DNA from: Polynucleobacter meluiroseus
GTDB taxonomy: Bacteria; Pseudomonadota; Gammaproteobacteria; Burkholderiales; Burkholderiaceae
Reading direction: 5' to 3'
Assembly: GCA_945901245.1 (NCBI GenBank)
Contig: CAMDKY010000005.1
Span: 1-62,528, forward strand
DNA length: 62,528 bases
Shown here: piece by piece, positions 26,904 to 35,736 of the stretch
Position numbering within the stretch: the first letter of the stretch is position 1
Layout: each line of letters starts with the position of its first letter
Position numbers and translations under genes: made by a program
The notes under the pieces: generated by a model
Told to the model about the DNA's origin: nothing
Databases searched by the model: none
What the model saw: only the letters and a program-made list of their open reading frames with translations

Positions 26904-28448
26904 ATGGCAGATATTCTGAACGCAGCGAGCGCTAGCATTGCACATGTTTTAGGTAAGTGGGCTCAATTGCAGCCGGACCACGTCCTCTTATACGCCCCCG
27001 AAACAGATAAAAAACTCACCTACGGGCAGATGGCGGTGGAGAGTGAACATTTTATGGGGTGGTTACGCGATCATCGCATCAGTGCTGCTGGCCATGTGGG
27101 TATCTTTATGCACAATGGACGCCAGACCACAACGGTGTTTATTGCCACGATGGTTTGTGGACGGGTAGTGACGCCGCTCAACCTGCTGGCGCCGGTAGAT
27201 CAATTGGCTTGGGTTTTAGGCCATAGCGATATTGAAGTGCTGTTTTATGCTCCGGAGAATAAGCCAAATTTATTTGCGGCATTAAAAAAAACCCAACGTA
27301 CATTTGAGTTGGTGGAATTAGACCCGGACGCAGAGGCTGGACCCTTTTTACAATCAGACCCATTGCCCTTACCGCAGATTAATTCAGATGACCCTGCTTT
27401 ATTAATGTATACCTCGGGTACAACTGGCACTCCAAAAGGAGTATTACTAACGCATCGGAATCTATTGCATGCAGCCAAGTCGATTAGCGAATGGCATCGA
27501 CTTACTCCAGCCGATATTGTGCTTAGTTCGCTGCCGATCTACCACATCAATGGTCAAGTCATTTCCACAATAACGCCTTTCTTCTCTGGTGGATCAATCG
27601 TTGCCCCCCATCATTTTTCAGTCTCAACGTGGTGGAAAATGGCAATCCAATATCGCTGCACCTGGATCAATATGGTGCCCACTATCATTGCGTATCTCAT
27701 TAATGCAGCGAAAAGCGGTGCCAGCAAACCCGATGTTGCTCAGCTTAAACACATTCGTTTTGGACGCTCAGCATCGGCTCCTTTGCCGCCAGAGCACCAC
27801 CGTGAGTTTGAGGGTTTATTCGGTATGCCCGTGATCGAGGCAATGGGTATGACGGAAACCTGCTCGATTGTGTTTTGTAATCCACACGACGAGCGCAGGC
27901 GCTTTGGTAGCCCTGGGCTGCCCTGCGGTGTAACGGCAAAGATTGTCGATGATTCTGGAAACATCGTGGCCGATCTGGTTTCTGGGGAAATTTGCCTTCA
28001 AGGTGAGAATGTATTGCATGCCTATTACAAAGGCGAAGCGGAAACAAAAAAAGCATTTGATGCCGATGGCTGGATGAAAACTGGTGACCTTGGCATGCGG
28101 GATGCCGATGGCTTTTATTTCATTACCGGCAGACTGAAAGAGTTGATCATTAAGGGTGGTGAAAACATTGCCCCACGTGAAATTGATGAGGTCGTGTTAA
28201 AACACCCAGCGGTCCTAGATGCCGCATCGGTTGGAATACCCGATGCAAACTACGGTCAAGAAATTATGGTTTGCATCATCCTAAAAGAAGGCCAAGCTTG
28301 CTCTGAATCAGAGATGCGCCAATTCTGTTTAGAGAACCTGGGTAAATTGAGGACGCCTAAACTCATTCTGTTTATGGACGATCTCCCTAGAGGTCCATCT
28401 GGAAAGGTGCAGCGCTTGAAGTTATTGGATTTACTTCAATCCAAATAA
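26904..28448 (+). CDS. sauT: AMP-forming acyl-CoA ligase, probable sulfoacetate-CoA ligase
   Basis: 514 residues of the ANL superfamily. The phosphate-binding YTSGTTGTPKG loop, GMTET, KTGDLG, the hinge GRLKELIIKGGENIAP and the catalytic lysine in PSGKVQRLK are present. It activates an acid to its CoA thioester with ATP. It lies 36 bp downstream of sauS and would supply sulfoacetyl-CoA to it. The substrate is inferred from context; oxalate- or malonate-type CoA ligases share this architecture. It converges with the SulP gene, with only 5 bp between the stops. Confidence 0.72.
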   Translation: MADILNAASASIAHVLGKWAQLQPDHVLLYAPETDKKLTYGQMAVESEHFMGWLRDHRISAAGHVGIFMHNGRQTTTVFIATMVCGRVVTPLNLLAPVDQLAWVLGHSDIEVLFYAPENKPNLFAALKKTQRTFELVELDPDAEAGPFLQSDPLPLPQINSDDPALLMYTSGTTGTPKGVLLTHRNLLHAAKSISEWHRLTPADIVLSSLPIYHINGQVISTITPFFSGGSIVAPHHFSVSTWWKMAIQYRCTWINMVPTIIAYLINAAKSGASKPDVAQLKHIRFGRSASAPLPPEHHREFEGLFGMPVIEAMGMTETCSIVFCNPHDERRRFGSPGLPCGVTAKIVDDSGNIVADLVSGEICLQGENVLHAYYKGEAETKKAFDADGWMKTGDLGMRDADGFYFITGRLKELIIKGGENIAPREIDEVVLKHPAVLDAASVGIPDANYGQEIMVCIILKEGQACSESEMRQFCLENLGKLRTPKLILFMDDLPRGPSGKVQRLKLLDLLQSK

Positions 28449-28453
28449 GGCTG

Positions 28454-29737
28454 TTATTTTGTTTTCTTTTGCTTTGTCTTCAAAATCTGATGCATTAAAG
28501 CAGATGAAAAAATACCGATTAAGATTGCCCATTCCAGTGCAATCGTAACCGTTCCAATCGCGGTAATCACCATCGGAACCCACTCCTTTTTCCCCATTCT
28601 GAATTCGTGGCGAATTTGCTTGAAATCAATGAGTTTCCACGCTACCAGCAACAATAGCGAGGCAATCACAACATAGGGTATGTGCTTTGCAAGGGGCGAT
28701 ATAAAAGCCAGAATGATGATCAAGAAAATTGCAGCACTGATTGCGGATAGTGGCGTTTTCGCTCCCGCAGCCAGATTAACGCCGGTGCGATTAAATGAGC
28801 CACTTGAGGGGTAGGCCGAGAAAAATGAACCTGCCACATTAGCCAATCCTTGCCCGATGAACTCTTGATTGGCATTGAATGTATCTTTTGTTTTTAAAGC
28901 GATCGCTCGCGCAATCGCCATTGCCTCTGTAGAGGCCAGTAAGGTCATGATTAATGTGGCAGCAAATAATTTTTGTAAGGTGGAGACGCTTAAGTCCGGC
29001 ATTGAGAGGGGAGGGAACGCCCCTGGAATGTCACTAACACGCTTAAATTGATTCATGAGAGGAAAAGCAAGCTCGATAATTATTGCTGCAATAGCACCAA
29101 TAATTACAGCAATCAGCATGGAGGGTATGTATTTATTGAGAGGCGCCCATAAGCGAATGACGCCTAGCGTGATGAACACCAATACGATTGAATACCACTG
29201 CATATTGCCACTGTGCACCTGAGTCGTAACCGCCTGCAGGGTATCAATAACAGCCGTCCCTCGCGGTATGTTCATTCCCAGGAGCGTACCAACTTGGCTG
29301 TTAATAATCAGTACAGCAGCCCCAGCCGTAAACCCAACAATCACCGAGTGAGGAACCTTTTCTACCCATTTTCCAATACCGCTAAAACCTAAGGCCAGCT
29401 GAATCACCCCCACCAGAAAACTAAGCGTGAGAACGAATACAACGTATTGCGGCGATTCTGGTAGGGCAAGTGGCGCAATCAGTGCCATGGTTGTTAGAGA
29501 TATTGCATTTGCTGGCCCCGTTACCATGAGGCGGCTTGAGCCAAAGAGGGCAGCAATCAAGCAGGGCACCATAGCAGCATAAAGGCCATAGTGGGGCGGC
29601 ATTCCAGCCAGTAATGCAAATGCAATGCCTTGGGGCAATACAACAATGGCGCCGGTTAGGCCGGCCAGCACATCAGCGCGGATAACCCCCGGTTTTTTGT
29701 ATTCCGGCAACCATTGCAAAAAAGGAAAGAGTTTCAT
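28454..29737 (-). CDS. SulP-family anion transporter lacking a STAS domain
   Basis: 427 residues with about ten to twelve hydrophobic segments. The SulP signature region is clear (DVLAGLTGAIVVLPQGIAFALLAGMPPHYGLYAA and VTGPANAISL), as is a SYPSSGSFNRTGVN-like stretch. Typical SulP carriers have 550-600 residues with a cytosolic STAS domain; this one ends straight after the last membrane span. It is the last gene of the TRAP-BKACE-GMC unit. Sulfate export or exchange would suit the pathway, but direction and ion are not shown by sequence. Confidence 0.8.
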   Translation of the reverse strand: MKLFPFLQWLPEYKKPGVIRADVLAGLTGAIVVLPQGIAFALLAGMPPHYGLYAAMVPCLIAALFGSSRLMVTGPANAISLTTMALIAPLALPESPQYVVFVLTLSFLVGVIQLALGFSGIGKWVEKVPHSVIVGFTAGAAVLIINSQVGTLLGMNIPRGTAVIDTLQAVTTQVHSGNMQWYSIVLVFITLGVIRLWAPLNKYIPSMLIAVIIGAIAAIIIELAFPLMNQFKRVSDIPGAFPPLSMPDLSVSTLQKLFAATLIMTLLASTEAMAIARAIALKTKDTFNANQEFIGQGLANVAGSFFSAYPSSGSFNRTGVNLAAGAKTPLSAISAAIFLIIILAFISPLAKHIPYVVIASLLLLVAWKLIDFKQIRHEFRMGKKEWVPMVITAIGTVTIALEWAILIGIFSSALMHQILKTKQKKTK

Positions 29738-29794
29738 GTATACCGGCAGCTTGTTATTGTGGATTTGCTGCCGCGCGAAGTAAAAGTCATGCAG

Positions 29795-31399
29795 TTAATT
29801 TTTATTGTTCAGAATTAAGTCTGCCGCTTTTTCAGCCATCATCACTGCTGGCCAATTCGTATTGCCGGATGGCAAGGTCGGCATGGCAGAGCAATCAACC
29901 ACCCGCAATCCTGTTACGCCCCGTACCCTCAACTCCGAATCCAATACGGCCATCGGATCCGAGTCAGTGCCCATTTGGCAGGTACCTGTTGGGTGAAAAA
30001 TCGTAGCCCCGTTATTGCGGCAAAATTCCAGTAGATCGGCATCGCTCTGAGGATTATTGGGTTTAATTTCCCGGGTGATGAGCGATTTAAGCGGCTCGGT
30101 TTGTGCGATCTTCCGCGCAAACTTCACGGCAGCGACGCTAACGTCGCGATCGTGTTCTGTAGCGAGGTAGTTGGCAACCATTTTTGGCGGCAGTAATGGG
30201 TCCGCCGATTGAATACGGACATGGCCTCGAGACTCTGGCCTTAGCTGGCATACAGACATGGTAAATCCGGGGAAGGGATGGACATTTCCGCCTGCCATAT
30301 CGGCTGACAAGGTTGCCATATGGAACTGGATGTCTGGCGTCCGCGAAGATTTCATCACTTTGGTGAATAGTCCGCCTTGATTAATTCCAATGGAAAGTGG
30401 ACCGCCCCGAAATAGTAGCCAATCTAGACCTATCTTTACTTTGCCAAAAAGCGATGAGAGCTGCACATTGGTTGATATCGGTTGATTTAGTTCGTAAATT
30501 AAACGGTATTGCAGGTGATCTTGTAAGTTTTCACCAACGCCGGGAAGGTCTTGGATGATCGGGATATTAAATTCCCTTAAGAGGGCTGCTGGGCCAATTC
30601 CGGATAGCTGCAAAATTTGTGGCGATTGCAGGGCGCCAGCGCTCAGAATGATTTCCTTATTGGCCCTAATAACTTGCTTTTGACCGTCACGTATTAATTC
30701 GATAGCCACCGCGCGTCGCCCTTCAATGACGATGCGCATGACCTGACTATTCGTCAAGATTGTCAGGTTACTGCGCTGTTTGACCGGATTTAAGTAGGCA
30801 ACCGCAGTACTGCAGCGCAATCCTTTATGGGTTGACAGTTGGTAGTAGCCCACGCCTTCTTGAGTGAGGTTATTAAAGTCATCGGTTTCGGGTACGCCCA
30901 AGTTCACTGCAGTTTTTATGAATGATTCAACCAAGGGGTGCTTTTTCGGTATAGACGATGCCTTCAAGGGGCCCGTTTTTGAGTGGAGTGGCTCGCCCAA
31001 GCGATCATTGCCCTCCGCTTTTTTAAAATAGGGTAGAACATCATCCCAGCCCCAGCCCGCATTGCCAAGATTCTTCCAGCCGTCGTAGTCTTCTTTTTGC
31101 CCGCGAATAAAAATCAATCCATTAATTGAACTAGACCCACCTAAGCACTTTCCACGGGGCCAATAAATCTTACGTTGATTCATTCCAGGATCAGGCTCTG
31201 TTTCGAACTTCCAATTAACTTTGGGATCCCACATGGTCTTCCCGTACCCAATCGGCAAGTGAATCCACGGCGAGCTATCTTTTGGTCCTGCTTCAATTAA
31301 GCAAACCGAGTTTTGGGGATCTTCTGACAGGCGGTTGGCTAAAACGCAGCCCGATGATCCGGCGCCAACCACAATATAGTCAAATTGGCTATCTTGCAT
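29795..31399 (-). CDS. GMC-family FAD oxidoreductase, possible isethionate dehydrogenase
   Basis: 534 residues. The ADP-binding DYIVVGAGSSGCVLANRL is at the N-terminus. GGSSSINGLIFIRGQ, the GAxxSPQILQLSGIG-type motif and the C-terminal FHPTGTCQMG with NTNWPAVMMAEKAADLI are all GMC hallmarks. IseJ, the isethionate dehydrogenase of C. necator, is of this class and yields sulfoacetaldehyde, the Xsc substrate. The TRAP transporter in the same unit also fits isethionate uptake. However, the BKACE gene between them (6 bp away) suggests a 3-hydroxyacid substrate instead. Choline or other alcohol oxidation cannot be excluded. Confidence 0.8.
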   Translation of the reverse strand: MQDSQFDYIVVGAGSSGCVLANRLSEDPQNSVCLIEAGPKDSSPWIHLPIGYGKTMWDPKVNWKFETEPDPGMNQRKIYWPRGKCLGGSSSINGLIFIRGQKEDYDGWKNLGNAGWGWDDVLPYFKKAEGNDRLGEPLHSKTGPLKASSIPKKHPLVESFIKTAVNLGVPETDDFNNLTQEGVGYYQLSTHKGLRCSTAVAYLNPVKQRSNLTILTNSQVMRIVIEGRRAVAIELIRDGQKQVIRANKEIILSAGALQSPQILQLSGIGPAALLREFNIPIIQDLPGVGENLQDHLQYRLIYELNQPISTNVQLSSLFGKVKIGLDWLLFRGGPLSIGINQGGLFTKVMKSSRTPDIQFHMATLSADMAGGNVHPFPGFTMSVCQLRPESRGHVRIQSADPLLPPKMVANYLATEHDRDVSVAAVKFARKIAQTEPLKSLITREIKPNNPQSDADLLEFCRNNGATIFHPTGTCQMGTDSDPMAVLDSELRVRGVTGLRVVDCSAMPTLPSGNTNWPAVMMAEKAADLILNNKN

Positions 31400-31405
31400 T
31401 CGAGG

Positions 31406-32239
31406 CTATCCAGCCGCCCTCAAGCCCAACATGGTTCGGGCCAATTTCGCATTCGCAACGGGTCGATTGTATTTGGCGGCTAATTCTGTAACGCGCGAGA
31501 CTAACTCTGCATTGTCTTTTGCGACGCGGGACTGATCGTATTTAATATTGTCCTCTAGGCCAGTGCGAGCATGCCCGCCCATTTCGAGCGCCCATTCATT
31601 CACAGCAAGCTGATGCCTTGCAATGCCAGCTGCAGTCCATGTTGCATCTGGCATGATTTCGTTTAACTCGCTCACCAAAAACTCCAAGATACTCCGCTTT
31701 GCTGGCATGGCATTGGGCACGCCCATCACAAATTGAACATGCGCAGGCGCCTTTAGTAATCCGCGTTTGATTAAATCAGCAGCGCTGTAGAGCATGGCCA
31801 TATCAAATATTTCAATCTCTGGCTTGATATCGTACTTATTCATTTCATTCGCAAGCCCGTCGACGAAAGTCGGTGGATTCTCATAAATGCCATGGGGAAA
31901 ATTGACGGATCCAGTTGCGAGCGATGCCATATCGGGACGGTGAAATAGCATGGCCCCCCGTAATGCCTGATCTTGGCCCCTGCCACCGGTTGAGAATTGA
32001 ATAATCATATCTGGGCAATGTTTTTTAATGCCCTCCTGAACTTTTGCAAATTGATCGGGATCTGAGCTTGGGCTCTCATCCGGCTTACGGACATGCAAGT
32101 GAACTAAGGCCGCACCCGCCTCATAGGCCTTGTGCGTCTCTTCGATTTGTTCGGAGACGGTAACTGGGAGGCCTGGACAGTCCTTTTTACGGGGAATTGC
32201 ACCAGTAATAGCTACAGTGATAATGACGGGTTTATTCAT
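31406..32239 (-). CDS. Beta-keto acid cleavage enzyme (BKACE, DUF849)
   Basis: 277 residues, the normal BKACE length. The zinc ligands H47 and H49 are in LVHLHVRKPDESPSSD. QFSTGGRG and the MGGHARTGLEDN motif with its glutamate are conserved. These enzymes take a beta-keto acid plus acetyl-CoA to acetoacetate plus a new acyl-CoA (3-keto-5-aminohexanoate cleavage and dehydrocarnitine cleavage are examples). The stop is 6 bp from the GMC oxidoreductase start. A plausible scheme is GMC making the keto acid from a 3-hydroxyacid, then BKACE releasing an acyl-CoA. Confidence 0.88.
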   Translation of the reverse strand: MNKPVIITVAITGAIPRKKDCPGLPVTVSEQIEETHKAYEAGAALVHLHVRKPDESPSSDPDQFAKVQEGIKKHCPDMIIQFSTGGRGQDQALRGAMLFHRPDMASLATGSVNFPHGIYENPPTFVDGLANEMNKYDIKPEIEIFDMAMLYSAADLIKRGLLKAPAHVQFVMGVPNAMPAKRSILEFLVSELNEIMPDATWTAAGIARHQLAVNEWALEMGGHARTGLEDNIKYDQSRVAKDNAELVSRVTELAAKYNRPVANAKLARTMLGLRAAG

Positions 32240-32367
32240 AATTTACCTAACAGTTGTGATAGTCTAATCCTAAAAGTTTTGATAAGTTTATCTCGAATAA
32301 TGAAATAAATATTTAGATGAACGAAGTTCAATGACTGAAGAATTAAAGGATAACTTTAAATATCATA

Positions 32368-33678
32368 TTAGTTAATTGATGGTAGCCAAGTGGCTAACTG
32401 CGGAAAAACTAATAGCAGGATTACCGCAATAATTTGTAACACCATAAATTGGGACATGCCAGCATAAATATCCGTTATCTTCCAAGAGGGAGCAACTCCT
32501 TTAAGGAAATAAGCAGATAGAGCAACTGGCGGCGAAAGCCAAGCCGTCTGAAGTGTTACTGCCACTAAGGTGCTAAACCAAATTAAATCAATACCTGCTG
32601 CTTTAATAATGGGTAAGAAGATGGGTACAACGATTAAAACAATCGGAACCCACTCCAGCGGCCATCCCAGTAAGAAAATCAAGAACAAGATTAAGATCAA
32701 CATCATCATGGGTGGCAAGGGTAGCGAGGTTAGAAAGCTAGCAATCAAATCCGCACTACCAAGCCTTGAAAATACCGACCCAAACAGGTTTGAAGTGGTG
32801 ACTAAAAGCAAAATCATGCTTGAGACACGCAGCGTTTGCATTACGCAGTTTTTGATTTTGATAAACGTCATGCGTCCAGACATGGTGGTCAGCAAGAAGG
32901 TTGCTACGCAACCAACGGCACCCGCATCGGTTGGGGTTGCTATCCCTGCCAGTATTACGCCTAAAGTAGCAAATAAAACCACAATCACCGGAGCAATACC
33001 AATCAGAAAATCAATTAAAACCGGCTTAAGCGATTTTGCGCGCATTTCAATAGGCAGTGCTGGGCCTAGCGCTGGATTGATCCAGCAGCGAATCATGCAC
33101 CAAGAGGCAAACAGGAATGCCAATAGCAAGCCCGGCAAGACTGCAGCGGCAAATAAATCTGTTGCAGGAATACCGACGACTGGTCCCATCACAATTAGCA
33201 TCACTGATGGCGGTATCAGGATACCCAATGTTCCGCCAGCGGTAATTGCTCCTGCGGACATGCGCACATCGTACCCACTTTTAATCATAGATGGCGCAGC
33301 CATTACACCTAGCAAGACTACCGATGAGCCTACGATACCCGTTGCGGCGGCAAAAATAGTGGCGGTAACGATCACTGCTAAATAGAGTGAGCCTCGAATG
33401 CCCGCAAACAATTGCTGAATCGCTCCAAACAAGCGTTCCATAATGCCGGACTGCTCTAATAAAAATCCCATAAAAAGAAAAAATGGGATTGATGCTAGGA
33501 CACTATCTTGCATAACGGATAGCGTTTGCAAAATCGCAAGATCAAATACAACGGGGCCTAAGGCAATAAAGCCCATGATGATACTGAGTGCTCCGAGCGT
33601 AAACGCAATCGGAAAGCCAATAAAGATTGCGCACAGCAAAAAGCCTAAGCCAACAATACCTAAAATTTGATGATCCAT
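32368..33678 (-). CDS. TRAP transporter large permease subunit (DctM-like)
   Basis: 436 residues, almost wholly hydrophobic, with about twelve membrane spans. Family signatures are PFFLFMGFLLEQSG, ATGIVGSSVVLLGVMAAPSM and AGGTLGILIPPSV. It forms the channel of a sodium-driven TRAP transporter with the DctQ protein encoded immediately upstream (1 bp apart). The transporter serves the BKACE/GMC unit and may carry isethionate or another small sulfonate or hydroxy acid. The 128 bp between this gene and BKACE show no clear terminator. Confidence 0.9.
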   Translation of the reverse strand: MDHQILGIVGLGFLLCAIFIGFPIAFTLGALSIIMGFIALGPVVFDLAILQTLSVMQDSVLASIPFFLFMGFLLEQSGIMERLFGAIQQLFAGIRGSLYLAVIVTATIFAAATGIVGSSVVLLGVMAAPSMIKSGYDVRMSAGAITAGGTLGILIPPSVMLIVMGPVVGIPATDLFAAAVLPGLLLAFLFASWCMIRCWINPALGPALPIEMRAKSLKPVLIDFLIGIAPVIVVLFATLGVILAGIATPTDAGAVGCVATFLLTTMSGRMTFIKIKNCVMQTLRVSSMILLLVTTSNLFGSVFSRLGSADLIASFLTSLPLPPMMMLILILFLIFLLGWPLEWVPIVLIVVPIFLPIIKAAGIDLIWFSTLVAVTLQTAWLSPPVALSAYFLKGVAPSWKITDIYAGMSQFMVLQIIAVILLLVFPQLATWLPSIN

Positions 33679-33679
33679 C

Positions 33680-34243
33680 CTATGCCCCTTTTTTTGTGGT
33701 TTCTAAGGGCCATTCGTTTGATCGAATTGCAACCAGGCATTTGCTTACTTCGGAGAGTCCTTGAATAAAGAGCAGGAAACCTGTTAGAGGTAAAGTGAGT
33801 TTAAAAGGCCAGGTAATGGCCATCCAAGGACTTGATACAAAGCGTTCATTGCTGGTAAAGGCTTTAAAGAAATATTCCCATCCAACGATTGTAAAAATAA
33901 GCACAAAAGGGTAGAAAAGTAATAAATAACAAGCAAGATCAACTAAGGCTTGTTTTTTTGGTGACCAGTTGTCATAAAACATATCGGTACGAATGTGACC
34001 CTTGTGTTTAAGGGTATAACTCGAACCCAACATAAAAAAGGCACCATAAAGCATAAATGTCATGTCATAGGCCCAGATAGTAGGGGCGCCGAAAGCATAT
34101 CGTGCTACCACTTCGTAAGCCAGGCTGAGAATCATTGGAATCAGCATCCAGCCTACGATATTACCTACTATTGAGGTGATGCGATCCAGTTTTTTGGAGA
34201 ATGCGATTAATTCTTGATTTGTATTAAACACCGTCAATTCCAT
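33680..34243 (-). CDS. TRAP transporter small permease subunit (DctQ-like)
   Basis: 187 residues with four predicted membrane helices, including VGWMLIPMILSLAYEVVARYAFGAPTIWA-type DctQ sequence (broken here across the first two helices). It pairs with the DctM protein. The start codon follows a terminator-like hairpin with its T-run only a few bases upstream, and has no recognisable Shine-Dalgarno sequence. Its expression may therefore be reduced relative to the binding protein. Confidence 0.85.
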   Translation of the reverse strand: MELTVFNTNQELIAFSKKLDRITSIVGNIVGWMLIPMILSLAYEVVARYAFGAPTIWAYDMTFMLYGAFFMLGSSYTLKHKGHIRTDMFYDNWSPKKQALVDLACYLLLFYPFVLIFTIVGWEYFFKAFTSNERFVSSPWMAITWPFKLTLPLTGFLLFIQGLSEVSKCLVAIRSNEWPLETTKKGA

Positions 34244-34245
34244 TT

Positions 34246-34274
34246 AAAAAAAGGGTGGGAATGCCCACCCTTTT
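34246..34274 (-). terminator. Terminator-like hairpin between dctP and dctQ
   Basis: On the minus strand AAAAGGGTGGG pairs with CCCACCCTTTT around a CATT loop, followed by further T residues. The T-run ends right before the dctQ ATG. Likely an attenuator or processing element that favours the upstream binding-protein gene. Confidence 0.7.
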
Positions 34275-34295
34275 ATCGACAACTAAAAGTAAAGA

Positions 34296-35411
34296 TTATT
34301 TCTTCTTACTATTTACTACTGTTGCACCAATGTTGTAGTACAGACCATTAATTTGTGTCCAGTAAGGAACAACAATTCCGGCAAATTTCCTTTGTGACTC
34401 CAATACCTCTTTGAAGAAGGGGTTCTTCTCAGATTCACGTGTATAAACAACAGCAGTCGCTTTTTGGAATGCAGTGAAAAACTCTTTTGGAGTGTCATGT
34501 ACTGTTACGCCATGATCTTTTTTGAGCTTTTCTAAAGCGACAGCATTACGGTAGACGTTAAAAGTGTAGGTTTCTGCGATTGTTGCGGAAACTGCTGTTT
34601 CAACTATGACCTTAAGATCTGCTGGCAATTTATTCCAGAACGCTTTGTTAATCAAGAGTTCTGCAACGTCAGTGGATTGATGTAAACCTTGGAGGTAGTA
34701 ATGCTTAAAGACATTTTGAAAGCCCAAAATCATATCGTCTGCCGGACCAATCCATTCGGCCGCATCAATAACACCACGTTGTGCTGCTGGCACAATTTCG
34801 GACCCCGGCATGGCCACTGTTGTTAAACCCATTTCTCTAAAAATTTCTGCTGTTAGCCCTGGGGGCGACCGATATTTCATTGGTTTCATATCAGCAATTG
34901 AATTGATGGGCTTTTTGAACCAGCCAAAAGGATCGGGACCCATGGGCTGGATCATAAATGGTTTGATATTAGTTTTGAGTACCTCAGTAAAAAGACGCTC
35001 ATAAAGCTGGTCTCCTCCGCCATTTTTAAGCCAAGCCATGTGCGAGACTTGATCTAGTCCAACACCTGAGCCAGAGGCTGGATTAGAAAATAATGCAGCT
35101 GCAGAGTTTTTTCCAGACCAGTAATGGGTCCATGCAAATCCACCGTCGACAACGCCTTTATCAACTGCATCCAAAATTCCGAATGCACCTACAACAGCGC
35201 CGTCAGGCAGGACTTCTACTTTGAGGCGTCCATTTGACATTTTGTCGACACGATCGCCAAAGTTTTTCATGAGCTCAAAATAGATGCTGGCAGAAGGCAC
35301 GCCTGTTTGAATTTTCATTTTTATTGGCGCAGACTGCGCAAATGCGGTTCCACACAGTGCGGCAGATAGAGCCGTAACCGCTGCTAGCCTTTTAACAAAT
35401 TGAATAATCAT
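34296..35411 (-). CDS. TRAP transporter periplasmic binding protein (DctP-like)
   Basis: About 371 residues. A signal peptide (LAAVTALSAALCGTAFA) is followed by a DctP domain with MKIQTGVPSASIYFELM, SPPGLTAEIFREMGL and VPAAQRGVIDAAEWIGP. The ATG at 35411 is chosen over one 27 bases upstream because AAGGAG stands six bases before it. It is the first gene of the TRAP-BKACE-GMC-SulP unit, and two operator copies (E and C) lie upstream. The family includes binders of keto acids and sulfonates; the ligand is not known. Confidence 0.88.
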   Translation of the reverse strand: MIIQFVKRLAAVTALSAALCGTAFAQSAPIKMKIQTGVPSASIYFELMKNFGDRVDKMSNGRLKVEVLPDGAVVGAFGILDAVDKGVVDGGFAWTHYWSGKNSAAALFSNPASGSGVGLDQVSHMAWLKNGGGDQLYERLFTEVLKTNIKPFMIQPMGPDPFGWFKKPINSIADMKPMKYRSPPGLTAEIFREMGLTTVAMPGSEIVPAAQRGVIDAAEWIGPADDMILGFQNVFKHYYLQGLHQSTDVAELLINKAFWNKLPADLKVIVETAVSATIAETYTFNVYRNAVALEKLKKDHGVTVHDTPKEFFTAFQKATAVVYTRESEKNPFFKEVLESQRKFAGIVVPYWTQINGLYYNIGATVVNSKKK

Positions 35412-35469
35412 TTCAAACTCCTTGTTTATGTTTAACAATCGTTACTTTTTAATTGCTCCTTTACAATAC

Positions 35470-35492
35470 CCCATTCAACCTAACGGAACAAG
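35470..35492 (-). promoter_or_regulatory. Operator E upstream of the TRAP operon
   Basis: On the minus strand CTTGTTC, nine bases, GAATGGG: good left half, weak right half. It ends 58 bp before the dctP start codon and its centre is 71 bp from that of operator C. This repeats the D-B arrangement upstream of the Bug-sauST genes. Confidence 0.55.
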
Positions 35493-35540
35493 TTGTTTAT
35501 TATTAGTAAAAACGATTAGGAAAAGTGCATAAAAACTCCT

Positions 35541-35563
35541 TTTGTTCCACTTAATGGAACAAA
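35541..35563. promoter_or_regulatory. Operator C, near-perfect palindrome in the dctP/tauE intergenic region
   Basis: TTTGTTC, nine bases, GAACAAA. With flanking bases the repeat is TTTTGTTCCA-N5-TGGAACAAAA, 10-bp perfect arms. It is the best copy of the shared palindrome. The 325-bp gap between dctP (35411) and the TauE-type gene (35737) otherwise shows only AT-rich sequence, presumably the two divergent promoters. Confidence 0.65.
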
Positions 35564-35736
35564 AAATTAAATTTATTTGTTATTTATGGAATATTCTCGC
35601 TAATTGGGTTTGATAACAATATTCTGTGCCAACTAGTTTGCAATTTGCACATTATTTAGGACCTAAAGATGGATGGTCTTTTTATTTTTATGTTTAGCGG
35701 ATAGGCAATGGTGAACTCTAGTATGGTTAATATCAG

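Noticed and set aside
32570-33385. 271-codon plus-strand open frame opposite the TRAP large permease
   Set aside because: Repetitive Lys/Ile/Thr/Ala composition is the antisense of hydrophobic membrane codons; no domain recognised.
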